A DNA stretch of 64,000 nucleotides from NCBI GenBank assembly GCA_021613335.1, contig JAJTWR010000113.1:17501-81500 (forward strand). Direction: 5' to 3'. The notes beneath the pieces are model-generated. The model made no database searches, was not told where the DNA came from, and saw only the letters and a list, made by a program, of their open reading frames with translations. Of the stretch, positions 9,707 through 23,303 are shown piece after piece; positions within the stretch are counted from its first letter, which is position 1; every line of letters starts with the position of its first letter. The position numbers and the translations under genes are program-made. The stretch is from Whitmania pigra (lineage: Eukaryota > Annelida > Clitellata > Hirudinida > Haemopidae).

Positions 9707-12700
9707 ATGGCTTGCACACCCCCACAAGATTCTTTCAAATACTTCTATAGTTGCGATGTCAACACGGAAATCAAGGTTAAAATGTTCGTGTGAAATTTCT
9801 ACCTGTTGATTGCTGTCAATTTGTGTTAGTGTGATTTTGGTCCCTCTTTTTGTTTTTGACTTAGAGGTACTTTGGAAGGGACGGTGCCACAACCTTCCCT
9901 GAATGAACAACTCAAAGACCCCAATAAATTGTATTCAGGAATGGCTAATGTGAGTACATCATTTGTTATGAGTTTACATTCGTGCCTATCTGTTATACTC
10001 TTAAAGGTTTAAAGGTTATTTCACTGTTAAAATATGTGAGTTTCAATGGTCACTTTGATAAAACCATAATTGTTTAAAGAACATTTATGCCAAGATCTTA
10101 AAGACAAAACTGTTCTCATTCAACAACAAAATATAATGAACTATTTGAAATAATATAATATAGAGAATGATTAATCAATTTGCAGAAAATAATGTCAGAT
10201 CCTTATGTCACATGTCAGTTGTACTGCGTTGGTCGACCCAGACTGCCAATAAGGCGAACTTCATTCAGACATCATGAGAACAGAATATAGTAACGTCAAC
10301 TGCTTAATTGTTTTAAAATCACCAAGACTTAGATTTTGTTTTAATAATTACATTGAAGTATTTCTAAGTTATTATCAAATATTTTTTACATTTCTCAATA
10401 ATGATAATGATAATAATAATAATAATGATGATAATTTTCTGTTTCTGTGAACTTTTAGCTGTACATTAGATATTTATAATTTCAGTTGGAACGAATGCAT
10501 TACTCTCCCGATGACGTACAGCACTGCCTATCGGGATGCATTCCTCGCCTTCACCATCTATGACACATACACGGACTCAAAGAACCCCATGGTTTTGGGT
10601 GGTACGACGATCTCCATTTTTGATGAGAACAAGTACGTCGATGTCCTAATTACATATAATAATAAAGTGTGGAATAACAACAGTAAATAAGAAATAATTC
10701 AAGTACAACAATTCATTATAATATTCTGCCGATGTTTGTCACTAGGATGTGTTGTTATTGTTTTGAAATTTGTGATTTTAACTCCTGAACCTCTGATAGA
10801 TTGTTTAAAAAAAATTGATTCTAAATTTCATTAAAATAATTTTCTATTTAAAATATACATATTTTCTATTAAGTTAGTGGGAGATTATTTTCTGTTCAGC
10901 TCATGTCATCACATCATTGCACATTGAACATATGACACATTAATTGCACATGTCATGCTTTGAACATCTGCTCGTTGTATTGAACTTTTTTATTTTTAGC
11001 TTTATTTTTATTCATTTAATTAATAATAATTAATATTCTTATCACGTTAAACTATTGAAAGCTGTATTATTAAACGAGCAGTCTGCTGAGGCAAGGCATA
11101 TACGACTTGAAAGTGTACGAGCGATGCACCGCAGACGGATCTGTGGAAAACAAAACACCGGGGTTGGTTGAAGACATAAGTGAAACGTGTCGACTCACCA
11201 AGGTGATTTTTCTTGAGTTGTTCATCTCAAAATATTCATATGAATATTATTATTATCAATATAAAATTTATTTGTTATTTTTTATAATTTGCGCACCTTC
11301 GCTCACGGACATGGCAGATGTTGAACAAAGCCACCTCACCTGCCTATGATCATTTCATCTGTTCTCACCTTTACCAGCTATGTGCTTTAAAATATCATTA
11401 CTAGGATGATACAATAAATATAAATTTTGAGCGGCTAGGGAATTGCACATTCTCATTGTTTGTGGATTGACTAATATAAGCATATTATTTTTTAATTTAT
11501 TGGTGCAGAAATGATTAATTTGTTCATGCCAGCTGGCAAGGAAATACAACAGAGCCGAGATGGCAAAAATCCTTTGGCTTGATCGGCTGGTCTTTAGGCA
11601 GGTTGAACAAATAAAAGAGGATGAAAAGAGAGAATCAAAGGGACTCTACCTCATGGTCGAGTTCCCACAAGTTTTGATCAACTCTGAAAGATATGAAGTT
11701 GTCTATCACGAGATGGTTAATATTATAACTAGTTTTAATATGTAGTAATCTAAAAACCAGTTATTTGTTAATTATTATTCCTCATTTTAGTAAAGTTTTA
11801 GAGTTGCTTAGAAATTAAAATTTAAGGGTTGTGATAATATCAATGCTTGGAACACGTACTGCTTTAAAAAACTTAAGCAGTGAATATTTTCTTAACAGCA
11901 CGAAGACAACATAAATGAATACCCCACTTACGACCTGCTTGATCCTGACTGTGGGGAAGTGAAATCGTCCGGTGAGAAGTTCAGGATTCTCTCCCGAAGC
12001 AAGCACAAGTCGGACATTCCTAACCCCAAAGACAGGGACAAACTTAAGGTATGCTGAGTGCAATTATAGGTTAAAATCACTTTAATGAAATTAATATTTG
12101 GTTAAATAAAGTTGTTGATTTTAAAGGCTTTGATATCAAAACCTACGAATGCCCCAATAACTTCAAGTGACAAGGACTTCATCTGGAACTATAGGAACTA
12201 CCTCTGCAAGCAGGGAAAGGTGGCCTGATAACATTTTCTTTTCAATTTTTTACACATCAAATGATTTGTTTCGATGGACCAATAAATGGTAGTCGTAATT
12301 TGTTGTGTTTAATTATTTTATGTAACAAGTGCTAGTTGGCTCAGATATGTAATTTCTATGAACGATGTTAAACATATTAAACATTTTATCACGTAAGTCT
12401 CGTTCCAGGCTCTTCCAAAGTTCCTGAGGTCAGTGCAATGGGACAAAGAAAAGGAAGTCAACGAGGCTAGGAGGCTCCTCATGCTGTGGGATCCGATGGA
12501 AAGCCAAGGATCCCTCGAATTGCTCTCCTCATTCTTCACTCATCCCTCCGTTCGGAAGTACGCAGTGGCACGACTGAATGACACCAGTGATGAGGTAAGG
12601 CTCAGCTTTACTACTACAAACAATTGTCTTATACAAAACCTGTCCTTATTGAGTCAATGCATTCTTATTCAAGGACCTTCTTATGTACCTCCTTCAACTA

Positions 12701-15700
12701 GTTCAAGCCTTGAGGCACGAGAAGTTCTCAGAAACCATGCAGCTTCCACAGCATCAAATACTCGAACTTTCCACCATCAGCAGCCAGGACTCTGAAGTCG
12801 GATCATTTCATGTATCCATAACCAAGTAAATTTGATTTTGAACCATGGTTTCGCAAGCAGTGGATTTATATTAATAGCATTGGTTATGTAATTGTTAGTT
12901 TAAATATGATGGAACTTCCATCCATACCAGCTATAGATTCACTGGTGGTCATCATTAGTGTTTTATCCTCAAATTTCAATTAACATTGGAATGTCAAAAT
13001 AACACATGAAACTATATTCTGGACCAGAGAGCCAAATCAAAAACAAAATAAAGAAAAACCAAACCACAATGATTAGCAAGTGATCTCAGTGTCAATGGTC
13101 ATACTATTGATCACTCCTGGACTCTTTATTCTTTTGCTTTATCTATTTACCATATGGAAGACCATTACTCTTTATAATTTGTATAGCACTTTACTACAGT
13201 TGCTAATAGTTGGGGTATTTATGACAAAGTTGCAGCACTTGCCAGTTGCTCATGACTGAAGTGAAAAAAATTAAATAATTGAAATATGGCTGCTACAACA
13301 TTGGCATGTGAGCATAAGCCACACACATAGCTCACAGTGTTCAATTAACTCTAATACAAGATGTATCCACTCATTGGAACTTCATATTGCACATGATCAA
13401 GTGGCTTACAAGAAATAAAACAGCATACTTAGCTTCTCTAGCAGCCAATTGCCATGTGAACACTTATTTTTCCTTTCTGGGTGTGTTGTGAACAACAAAT
13501 GTGCCTCCCTGTCTCAACATTTATCATAACAATAACCACTCTTTTTATCCTTAACCTCTAATATCCAAATATACTTATCTTAAATTTATCTACAATATCC
13601 GCATGGATGGTTTCCTCAACTAATTTATATTTTATTTCAAAGGGAAACCATCCACGCACCAAAATAATTATTGTACAAGTTTCCAAAAATTTTGCCCAGT
13701 ATTTTTTGTTTGTGTTCTCGATCAACGTGAATTCAACTTCTTTAGTAACAAATCAAAATCAATACCTTCCACAACTTAACTGCAGAAAATGACAACTTCT
13801 TTAACAACAAATCAACATGGAGTCAGAATCAAACAAATATAACCTGCAGAGTTCACAATAAAACTGTGTAGATTCAGAATTTAGCAAATATAATACCACA
13901 ATGGCATCCTCTCCTATTTATACCCCTACGCCGTTCTTCTTCAACCAATCAGATTTTAATGGTGAGGTAGCATGCACGCATAATTTCTCAGAGGAGGTGT
14001 AAAATGATATTAAATAAAATAACTAAATTATTAAAATAAAATAAACATCAACATACATGACACACTTCCCCACTTATTAAAAAACTTAATTTATAAAATT
14101 GATTTCTTGATGTGCATTCTTCTAATCTTATTCTATCTTCTGTCTACTGTTCTGATCTTCTTCTGTCTCCTGGTCAGTTCTGTAACTGAGAAATCAATGA
14201 AGAAGAAAGAAGAAAGTACTGGTGATATTTATTGAGGATGGGGAGATAGGTTCTTGAGTTGCGCAGGTGTGCCGATAAACATTATTTCAGAGTTTTCGGG
14301 TTGAGTTGGAGAAAGTTGACAAGATGCCAGTCATTAATGCTGTGCGCTTTCATAGATTGTCTAGTTGAGACTTTGTTGCTAGAGAGACTTGTGTCATCGC
14401 ATATTGGTGGAAGGACACATCAAAATATTTGACAGGGGAGAGGTGTAGGTAGTGAAAAGTAAGGGTCCTAGGGCAGAACCCTGGGGAACACCTGCAAGGA
14501 AAGCAACAGAAGAGGAAGTGTGCCAACCTAGCTTAAGGTATTAGGGTCAGTTTTCATTGGAAAGGTAATAATGGAGCCAAGAGAGTGTGAGGCCACCGTT
14601 ACTGTGAAGTCTTTCTAACAATATGCTATGGTGTCAAAGGCTGCTTATAGGTCTGGGGCCAACCATGATAGCACATTTGCGATTTCTACAGATGTGGGAT
14701 AAATTGTTGAAAATATGGGAAAGAGTGGTCTCTGTGGAGAAACCAGGCCTGTAGGCAGATTGGAATAGAGAGAAGCTAGAGGATTTTGTTATATGGGGAT
14801 GAATTCTAGAAAGGGTGAGACTCTCTAGTAGTTTTGATATAGTGGAAAGGTTAGAGATGGGTCTTTAATTAGACAGAGAGCTAGGGTCAAGGCTTGGCTT
14901 TTTTTTAGTAAGGGAAGTACTTGCGAGCACTTGAAGATGGGAGGGAAGACACTGGAGCTAAAGGAAATGTTAGCAAGTTTGGAGAGGGTTGGAGATAAAA
15001 TGGAGGAATATTTTTTGAGAAGAAAAGTTGGGAAAGGGTATAGAGGAAATGTTTTGTTGGGTAATGCTCGAATGGCTTTCAAGACTTCTATAGTCGAGAC
15101 AGGAAGGAGTGTTGAGAGGGGCGTGCTAGTGAACTGCCTGGTTGGAAGGGATGAGATAGATGATGAAGAAAATTTATTGGTGATTGACTGATAAATGTTA
15201 GCAGTTTTTGAGATGAAAAATGTGTTGAATGAGGTTGAACGAGAGACTTGCACTCGGCATCAGAGCAGTGTTGCTAAGGGTTACTATAAAGTGAGCGCCA
15301 CATGGAACATTTATTGGCACTGGAACTGAGTTCTTCCTTGATAGAAGATGCTCTGGAATTGAGAATGGCCAGTTTGCATTACTTCTTGAAATTCTGGTGG
15401 CAGGGTTTTTGTGGCTAACACTTGTCGATGAATCATGCAATGAGGTCCAATGGCTTTCATTGATAACCAATTGTTGAAATCCAGACAACATCCCAACATT
15501 GGTGAGGCACCATCTGTATAGACACCACAAATGTTTTCCCAAGTGATGTCATAAGTTTGAAGAAATGAATCAACTGTGTCAAAAACGTCATGTGCAGTAG
15601 TTGTTGTCTCAAGAGGAAAAAACAGAAACTCATCTTTAAAACCACTTTCATCCATGTACCTCACATAAACCAGCAACTGGGAACAGTTTGCCACATCTTA

Positions 15701-17948
15701 ATTTCCTGGTTACTATATGCAAAGGTTGAATTAATTCTTCTCGAATGCAGCATACTACAGCACTGCTATCAACTAATGCAGAAATTGATGGTAACAGATC
15801 AATGAGTACATCTTTATATGATCTAAGGTGATACCCATCTACATCAATAATTGATTCATCATCATCGTTTGATGATATTAATTCTTTATTTTCATCCAAA
15901 AGATTTATTAGTAAATTTATAAAGAGAAAAAGCTTGACAACAATTTACATTACTGTTTCTTACTAAAGAAGTGTTCGGATTAAGAGAACATTCTTTGATT
16001 AAATGTCCTTTTCTTATGACATTTGAAGCAAAGACCTAGCTTGGTATCATTACCTTTTATAGTATCAACGGATGAATTAGCATTCCTATTTGGAATCTGA
16101 GCTACAGTTTTTCTATTAAAAGTCTTAGGGTTCAAATTTTCTCATGGTGTATGAAATTTGCTTTCATGAGTTGCCATATAGTTATCAATCATGCTAGCCA
16201 GATCACAATGATTCAGATATCCACCACTTTTGTGATTCCAAATAAAGTCAGCACAACTTGCAGGTACGAGTTCCTTGAGCCCATCTACGCACAACGGACC
16301 CATTGGCAAGGGAGGTGTTGAACAATATATTAATAAAATAATGAAGTTATTAAATTAAAACATCAACATGTCATAAACATGGCAATACCTTTCTAGCAAG
16401 CAGTCCCCATATGTTTTCAATGGGGTTCTAGTCTGGAGAGCAAGCTGGCCACTTCAGAGAAAAACTTTTTTCAGTCCTGATGTGTGTACATGGGCATTGT
16501 CATGCTGAAAAACAACTGCATTATCTCCAAATTTGTCACACAGTGAAAAGGGATGCTGGTCCAGTGTTTCAACATAGTTTTGTGAGTTCTGCGCTTCCTC
16601 CACAAAGACGAGTTCAAATGAACTACGAGAGGAAATGGCAACCCGGAGCCACTTCCAAAATTCCTTTTTAAAAATGCTTTGGGGGACCTTTGACTCCTTG
16701 CCAATAATATTTATAGCCATCTGGACCAAATTTAATTTCTTTTCATCTGAAAAAATAACAGTCCCAGTTCATCTCAGGACTCACCATCTCTTTTGTCTGG
16801 TTTAGCTTTTTGTGAGTCTCCATTAGAAGTGGCTTAAAAAACTTCAGAAAACTAATCTTCTGAAGGCACCTGAATATGGTTCATTGACCACCCTCTAAAT
16901 TAAACTTATTTTTTAAGTCTTTTGCTGAGCTAAACCCCTTGGAAGCTTCAAGAAGGACTACTTGTTTCTCATGTTCAGTAAGTTTTTGATGTCTTCCTGG
17001 ACTAGTTTTTGATCCATAACTTTCAGGATCATTCAAATAATGTCTTATAAATCTTCTAGAAATCTCTGATATTGACAAATTCAAGCCTTTAAAACTTGTC
17101 CTTTTTCAATGTCAAGACTCTTTTCAGAACTCATCTACAATAACATAAACTAACAGCACTTATATTACATAAGTGAATTTTGGAAATGGGACCATTTATA
17201 TAGAGCCTTATTATAATATCCTTCTTTTGTGATTCCTATAATACAATTTATTTACTGGGTAGGAAGAGACCCCATGCTCAGATGCAAAATCCTCGAAAAA
17301 TGACATTTAAGGATGAAATCCAACTAATATTCGAATTTTGCTGCTAAATTTTATTGTATATTAATTAAATACGACTTAAAAGAATGTTTGGGTAAAAATC
17401 AGCAGTAATTTAATAAATAAATATATAAATTGTGTGATTCTTGAATCTTGGCCAAGACTAAGCAACGCATATATAGTTTATAATCATGCCATCCGATAGA
17501 AACACTCTTTGTGGCTTTGAAAAACTGTTGAGGCAAAAGGCCTTCCCTTCTCAATAAGATTTTGAAGGCCTCAATAAGGTCCCTCCCACTTCTTCATATG
17601 AGCTAGCTTACATCTCCTTAATCTTTCCTCATAACTCAGTTTTTCTCTGCACACTATATAAACTTACTTGTTTGCCTCAGCTGAAATGGACCAATCTGCC
17701 ATAAAAATATTATAAATGACTTTGAATGAATAAAATTGTTTTTTTTTAATGAAATATATTGGAAAATTATTTTAAAAATAAAGCAATTAATATTAATTGC
17801 TTGATTAATCACTATTACAAAATTAATTGACCTGCAGCCCTAAATTTTTATAATGACTCACAGGGAGACATTTTCAAATTCTCACTCAACTCAGCTTTCA
17901 GCCAACCAGTCAGTAAGTTTGAGTAGTTTCTTGCATGCAGTATTATTA

Positions 17949-18005
<57 letters not shown>

Positions 18006-20747
18006 GTATTGTTATTATTATTACTATCATCATCATCATTAATTAATAGTTCAATTATTTGAAGGTGCACCTGGATCTTGCTTCGTTCCTCATCAAGCGA
18101 TCAATAGGGAATCCAAAGCTGGCCAACTACTTTTATTGGTGAGCAACAACGTCTGTAACAATTTTTGCATCACCACCTCGTATGGTAACATAACCTACTG
18201 AACCTCTGCGCAATGTAGAATTTGTTAAACACATGTGCAAATCTCTGAGGGTAATTGCTGATTTATTTATGTATTTGTCATTATTTAACCATGTTTTTGT
18301 GAATATTTAAAGAGTAGTACGTGTTTAAATTATGCGAAAGAGTTGCCATTGAACAAACCATTTTTGTTAGCTTAAAAGTTTGAAGGTTGCAATTTTTAGT
18401 CTTGTAAGAAATACAATCATTCTAGTAGCACAATTGAATTAATTATTGTCATCAAATAACATGTTCCATTAGCACAAAATCCGTGACATTTGTTTAGGTA
18501 TTTGGCCGTTGAATGCAAAGAGGAATCTGGAGGTGTTCAGAAGAAGGCAGAAGTCCTTCAAATGTACAAAGCGGTCTTCGACAGACTCACAAAGGCACTA
18601 GTGGAGGTTTCCAATTGATTGCTTGTTGATTTTAATGCGGCAAATCTTGTCTTAGTTATGAACTCAAGTAATGAGTTAATAATAGTTAATTTTAAGGAAC
18701 CATAGGCATAGCATCAGCTTGAAAAGTACTAACTTCTACTGAAGTCATATAATGAATTTGTTAGGTAATAACGTGTAGTCATCAATGATTTACTTTAGGA
18801 GGGCAGAACCGACCTGAAAAACATTTTCAATGCCCAAGAGAAACTGCTGGATAGAATTGTTTACATCATGGCTGCAGTTGCCAAGGAAGCCAGTCATAGA
18901 CTGGAAAAGGTAGCACCTAATGTTCAATGAATCAATGATGAAAATCACAGTTTTATTTCAATGTTTTGTGAATATCTAAAGCAATTGGTTTCTAAAATAA
19001 CGTTCTTTAAACAGATAAAGAAATTGCAATCTCTGTTAAGAGAGAATGATGGAAATTCAATGTGTTTGTTGAACTTTGACCCCATTCCACTGCCCCTTGA
19101 CCCTGATATTGTGGTGAAGGGAATTGTTCCTGAGTCTGCCACCATTTTTAAGGTGAAGTTTTGTAATAATTTTAACAAATTCTTATTATGTTCTTTTTTG
19201 CAATTAAAAATAAACTTTCACGTAACATTGGTAAACATTTGGTGATTCATAAGATATTTTGGACAAGAACCAAGGCATCTCTGATGCTAGAATCAAGGCA
19301 CTGTATGAATTAAATATTAGTAATAAATATTTGTAATATCATCTTAATGATATTATTATTATTATTATTATTATATTATTATTATTATTATTATTATTAT
19401 TAGTATTGTTATTATTATTACTATCATCATCATCATTAATTAATAGTTCAATTATTTGAAGGTGCACCTGGATCTTGCTTCGTTCCTCATCAAGCGATCA
19501 ATAGGGAATCCAAAGCTGGCCAACTACTTTTATTGGTGAGCAACAACGTCTGTAACAATTTTTGCATCACCACCTCGTATGGTAACATAACCTACTGAAC
19601 CTCTGCGCAATGTAGAATTTGTTAAACACATGTGCAAATCTCTGAGGGTAATTGCTGATTTATTTATGTATTTGTCATTATTTAACCATGTTTTTGTGAA
19701 TATTTAAAGAGTAGTACGTGTTTAAATTATGCGAAAGAGTTGCCATTGAACAAACCATTTTTGTTAGCTTAAAAGTTTGAAGGTTGCAATTTTTAGTCTT
19801 GTAAGAAATACAATCATTCTAGTAGCACAATTGAATTAATTATTGTCATCAAATAACATGTTCCATTAGCACAAAATCCGTGACATTTGTTTAGGTATTT
19901 GGCCGTTGAATGCAAAGAGGAATCTGGAGGTGTTCAGAAGAAGGCAGAAGTCCTTCAAATGTACAAAGCGGTCTTCGACAGACTCACAAAGGCACTAGTG
20001 GAGGTTTCCAATTGATTGCTTGTTGATTTTAATGCGGCAAATCTTGTCTTAGTTATGAACTCAAGTAATGAGTTAATAATAGTTAATTTTAAGGAACCAT
20101 AGGCATAGCATCAGCTTGAAAAGTACTAACTTCTACTGAAGTCATATAATGAATTTGTTAGGTAATAACGTGTAGTCATCAATGATTTACTTTAGGAGGG
20201 CAGAACCGACCTGAAAAACATTTTCAATGCCCAAGAGAAACTGCTGGATAGAATTGTTTACATCATGGCTGCAGTTGCCAAGGAAGCCAGTCATAGACTG
20301 GAAAAGGTAGCACCTAATGTTCAATGAATCAATGATGAAAATCACAGTTTTATTTCAATGTTTTGTGAATATCTAAAGCAATTGGTTTCTAAAATAACGT
20401 TCTTTAAACAGATAAAGAAATTGCAATCTCTGTTAAGAGAGAATGATGGAAATTCAATGTGTTTGTTGAACTTTGACCCCATTCCACTGCCCCTTGACCC
20501 TGATATTGTGGTGAAGGGAATTGTTCCTGAGTCTGCCACCATTTTTAAGGTGAAGTTTTGTAATAATTTTAACAAATTCTTATTATGTTCTTTTTTGCAA
20601 TTAAAAATAAACTTTCACGTAACATTGGTAAACATTTGGTGATTCATAAGATATTTTGGACAAGAACCAAGGCATCTCTGATGCTAGAATCAAGGCACTG
20701 TATGAATTAAATATTAGTAATAAATATTTGTAATATCATCTTAATGA

Positions 20748-20795
<48 letters not shown>

Positions 20796-23303
20796 TTGTA
20801 ATATCATCACATTCCTGACTACAGAGTGCTCTTATGCCCTGTCGGTTGACGTTCAAGACTGTTGACAACAAAGAATACGTAACCATCTTCAAACAGGGAG
20901 ACAACTTAAGACAAGACCAACTAGTTCTTCAGATCATTCAGCTCATTGATAAGGTTATCTGCTTATTATCAGTTGATTCAGTAATTAATTATGCAAATGA
21001 TCAATTATCTCATAATTTATTAATGTTTTGACAGTTGTTGAAAAGAGAAAAATTGGATTTAAAGTTAACTCCATATAAAGTTCTTGCAACCAGTGGTAAA
21101 CATGGTGAGTCCTAAGATCCACTCGAATGATATTTGACTTTGGAAACTATGTTTGGCATCGTTGTTGTGGTGACGTTATAAAGTGAGAAAATGTCAACAC
21201 ATACAAACAATTAATTCACTTAGTTTCATTTTAAAATATCCATTTTAGGGTTTGTTCAGTTCATCGACTCTCTAAGCATAAATGAAATTCAAGCCTCTGA
21301 CGGGACCATTCTCAAATATTTCAAGCGAGTCGCTCCGTCGGAAAAGTCACCGCTCGGTGTCGAACCCGAAGTGATTGACAACTTCGTCAAAAGCTGTGGT
21401 ATGTTTTCATGACAATCTCTGATGCTTTGACCCTGAACTTAAATGTTTTTAATTTAAGTTATTTTGAATTAAAATGCCAAGTAAGTGGTGCCATTTACTA
21501 GATTCTAAAATTCGTTTTACAGCTGGTTATGTGATCATAACTTACATCCTACAAGTGGGTGACAGGCATAACGATAATGTTCTCATCACCAAGAAAGGTT
21601 GGCTTTACTTCTTGTGACTTGTTGCTGATGTTCATTTGAAGAGGTCAACTATTTGACCATCAGTTAACTTAATTAACAGAGGTCATATTATTATGATGAT
21701 TTATTAAACATTGATTGTGAACTAATTTTGATATTTTATTCAGGCGAGCTGTTTCACATAGACTTCGGTTACATCTTGGGCCGAGATCCAAAGTGGTACC
21801 AAGTGACTGCCGTGAAGATAACGGAGGAAATGATTGACGCTATGGGTGGTCTGAACAGCCCATTTGTGGCCCAATTCAGGGCCCACTGTTACACTGCATT
21901 CTGCTGTCTCAGGAAGTTGGTGAAAGATTTTGCATGTTAACTTATCTCATTTAATTTATCACTTGGAAGATGATGATGATGATGATCATGGTCATGAAAC
22001 TTATTTTGGATCTTATTTCATTGATGAGATTATTTTTACAGCTCAGCAAATCTTATTCTGAACCTATTCCTGTTGATGTTGGATGCTGAAATCCCTGACA
22101 TAATTTGGGAGAAGGAGAGGACTGTTAAGAAGGTCTGACATTGATTGATTAAAAATATTAAGAATTCATCTGCTTAACTTAAAACAAAATCATATTTATT
22201 TGTCACACTTACATATAATTTTGCTAGCAATGAATGATCAATTTAATTAGTTATGATCCTTTAATGATTAATAATGAATCTAATGAATTGAATTCCATCA
22301 GTTGGAGGACAGATTCCACCTGGACATGAATGATGAGGAGGCAGTTCACCATCTTAATAGGGTCTTCGATGAGTGTCTCTCTTCCACTATGGGGAAGATT
22401 TATGAGCAAATGCACAAGATGACTCAGGTAATAAATGGAATTTATTTATTCTGTCGAAAGGCTAATAATACTGACCTCAGCAAAAACGAAAGAAAAACAG
22501 AGAGTATAAGAAAAATAGCAATGTTGGCAGAAAATTTGTTCTATCAATTAGTGTGTTCTGAGCCCTAGAATCTAGTTAAATATGGTTGGCATCGAAGGCT
22601 TGGGATTACTGTTGTGAATCTTCTTTGGATTGACTGGATTCCTAGAACAAGATATTTGAGGTGGGGATTCCAAACAGGAGAACAGTATTCTAATAGTGAT
22701 TGAATGTATGTAGAGAATGCTCTGGCAAGAATGGTTCTGTCTCCAGAATTAAAGGAAAATGTAGGAAGGCTCTTGCAGAGGCTTTTCATGTGGTAGATTA
22801 TGACTAGAGTCAGAGCTGCAGTTTAACTTCATTGGCGAACATTGGGTATTTTGGCAATGTCAGTTATGTCTTTGATAAAAATGAGAAAAAATGTCAGTCT
22901 GTAGACATTCCCCTAACCCTCTCATAACATGTTTGGGTTCCAATAAAATTCCACCAATATGAGTTGAGTTTTGCTTTAGAAGAAAACTTTAGAGTCAGTG
23001 GATTAGATTGTTGGAAATGCCATAATTTTCTGCAAAAGTCTGGGAAGAGAAACAGTGTCAAGTGCTTTTTGGAAATCAGAATGAGCAGTCTCTGAGTTGC
23101 TTTGATTTTTTAAAAACAAACATTTCTAACCATGTGGGATATTAAATCTGGTATTTGCTATTATCCTAAATCTTATAACGTTTGCAATCTGGTGCATGCC
23201 TATTATAAATAAAAGAAAAATTCATAATTATAACAAATGATCCATTATGTTATGCATCAATTAAGTTAAACTATTCATACTTATTCAGTTCTTGAAGAAA
23301 TAG
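9707..23303 (+). CDS. PIK3C3: Class III phosphatidylinositol 3-kinase (VPS34)
   Basis: VPS34 makes PI3P on endosomes and autophagosomes. Exons spliced by eye with GT-AG joins and matching phases: 9707-9783, 9865-9949, 10186-10289, 10486-10632, 11082-11202, 11533-11715, 11899-12048, 12127-12219, 12409-12594, 12674-12811, 18065-18138, 18498-18606, 18799-18909, 19015-19152, [duplicate set 19462-19535, 19895-20003, 20196-20306, 20412-20549], 20825-20953, 21035-21104, 21249-21398, 21523-21597, 21744-21915, 22042-22132, 22302-22427, 23289-23303. This gives 847 aa with one exon set and 991 aa with both; human VPS34 has 887. The start [18 protein letters not shown] fits the family N-terminus. The C2 domain comes first, then the helical domain (exons 6-14), then the kinase with [12 protein letters not shown] (ATP lysine), GDRHNDN (catalytic loop) and [12 protein letters not shown] (DFG), ending MTQ-FLKK. 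The exon 10 to 11 join is the least certain: donor gtatcc, variable linker. Confidence 0.93.
14150..15255 (-). pseudogene. Degenerate CR1/L2-type LINE reverse transcriptase
   Basis: On the minus strand, an open piece (15253 to 14825) has the start of a reverse transcriptase domain (VLPLLKKSQ followed by an eroded YRPIS region). It is followed in shifted frames by [15 protein letters not shown] (about 14740) and [13 protein letters not shown] (about 14470), classic LINE RT blocks. Stops and frameshifts interrupt it, and no endonuclease was found. It is a dead fragment inside a VPS34 intron. Confidence 0.75.
15311..15700 (-). pseudogene. hAT (ZBED5/SCAND3-like) transposase fragment
   Basis: The open stretch reads [20 protein letters not shown], then [16 protein letters not shown] and [17 protein letters not shown]. 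These are the ordered blocks of the Charlie-type hAT catalytic core (TDGAPAMLG, HCxIHRxxLAxKxLP). Both ends are truncated and no TIRs were recognised. Confidence 0.7.
15715..16330 (-). pseudogene. LTR retrotransposon gag/protease remnant
   Basis: The minus strand from 16330 shows a gag C-terminal stretch ([20 protein letters not shown]), then a frame-shifted CCHC knuckle ([14 protein letters not shown], about 16020), then a retropepsin-like segment ([19 protein letters not shown], about 15760) with the catalytic DSG/DTG triad eroded to DSS. No LTRs or pol were identified. Several stops make it inert. Confidence 0.55.
16390..17125 (-). pseudogene. Tc1/mariner (Tc3-like) transposase remnant
   Basis: The 5' piece (17084 to 16881) has the paired helix-turn-helix DNA-binding part ([28 protein letters not shown]). 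Downstream pieces (16729 to 16454) show the DDE core region with [10 protein letters not shown], and a frame-shifted NPIENIWG lies near 16410. Multiple frame breaks are present and TIRs were not found. Confidence 0.7.
17941..18003. repeat. (ATT)n microsatellite at the left edge of the VPS34 duplication
   Basis: ATT/TTA trinucleotide tract, about 63 bp. Related tracts of the same unit lie at 19348-19400 and 20748-20794, so one tract sits at each breakpoint of the 1.4 kb tandem duplication. Confidence 0.9.
17950..20743 (+). repeat. 1397-bp tandem duplication of four VPS34 exons
   Basis: Sequence from about 17950 to 19346 is repeated at an offset of exactly 1397 bp (about 19347-20743). I compared the two line by line and saw no difference outside the trinucleotide tracts. 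Each unit carries the same four exons (74, 109, 111 and 138 nt, total 432 nt or 144 codons). Entry and exit are both phase 0, so a transcript including both sets stays in frame and repeats the helical-domain end through the kinase N-lobe start. (ATT)n tracts at all three breakpoints suggest unequal exchange or replication slippage. An assembly artefact is equally possible. Confidence 0.9.
19348..19400. repeat. (ATT)n microsatellite between the duplicated units
   Basis: Short ATT tract at the junction of the two 1397-bp units. It is interrupted once (TATATTATT). Confidence 0.85.
20748..20794. repeat. (ATT)n microsatellite at the right edge of the VPS34 duplication
   Basis: Uninterrupted ATT tract about 30 bp before the next exon's acceptor (exon starts 20825). 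It is longer than the tract at the equivalent position of unit 1. Confidence 0.85.
22565..23105 (-). pseudogene. LINE reverse transcriptase C-terminal fragment
   Basis: The minus-strand open piece (22789 to 22565) reads [20 protein letters not shown], followed by SIQRRFT, the typical tail of CR1/Jockey-like reverse transcriptases. Upstream, in broken frames, [15 protein letters not shown] appears near 22840. It sits in the last intron of VPS34, on the opposite strand. Confidence 0.7.

Larger units (their letters stand above)
12812..18064. other. Large VPS34 intron filled with transposon debris
   Basis: This intron of about 5.2 kb sits between the linker-region exon and the duplicated helical-domain exons. 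It holds, in order, unassigned AT-rich sequence (12812-14150), an inverted repeat (GCATGGATGGTTTCC with its complement, about 13601-13660), and minus-strand remnants of a LINE, a hAT, an LTR gag-protease and a Tc1 element. The (ATT)n tract begins at about 17941. All coding remnants lie opposite to the host gene. Confidence 0.7.

Noticed and set aside
18945..19178. Antisense ORF in the VPS34 duplicate (and its twin at 20342-20575)
   Set aside because: Complement of a real kinase exon; duplicated only because the exon is.
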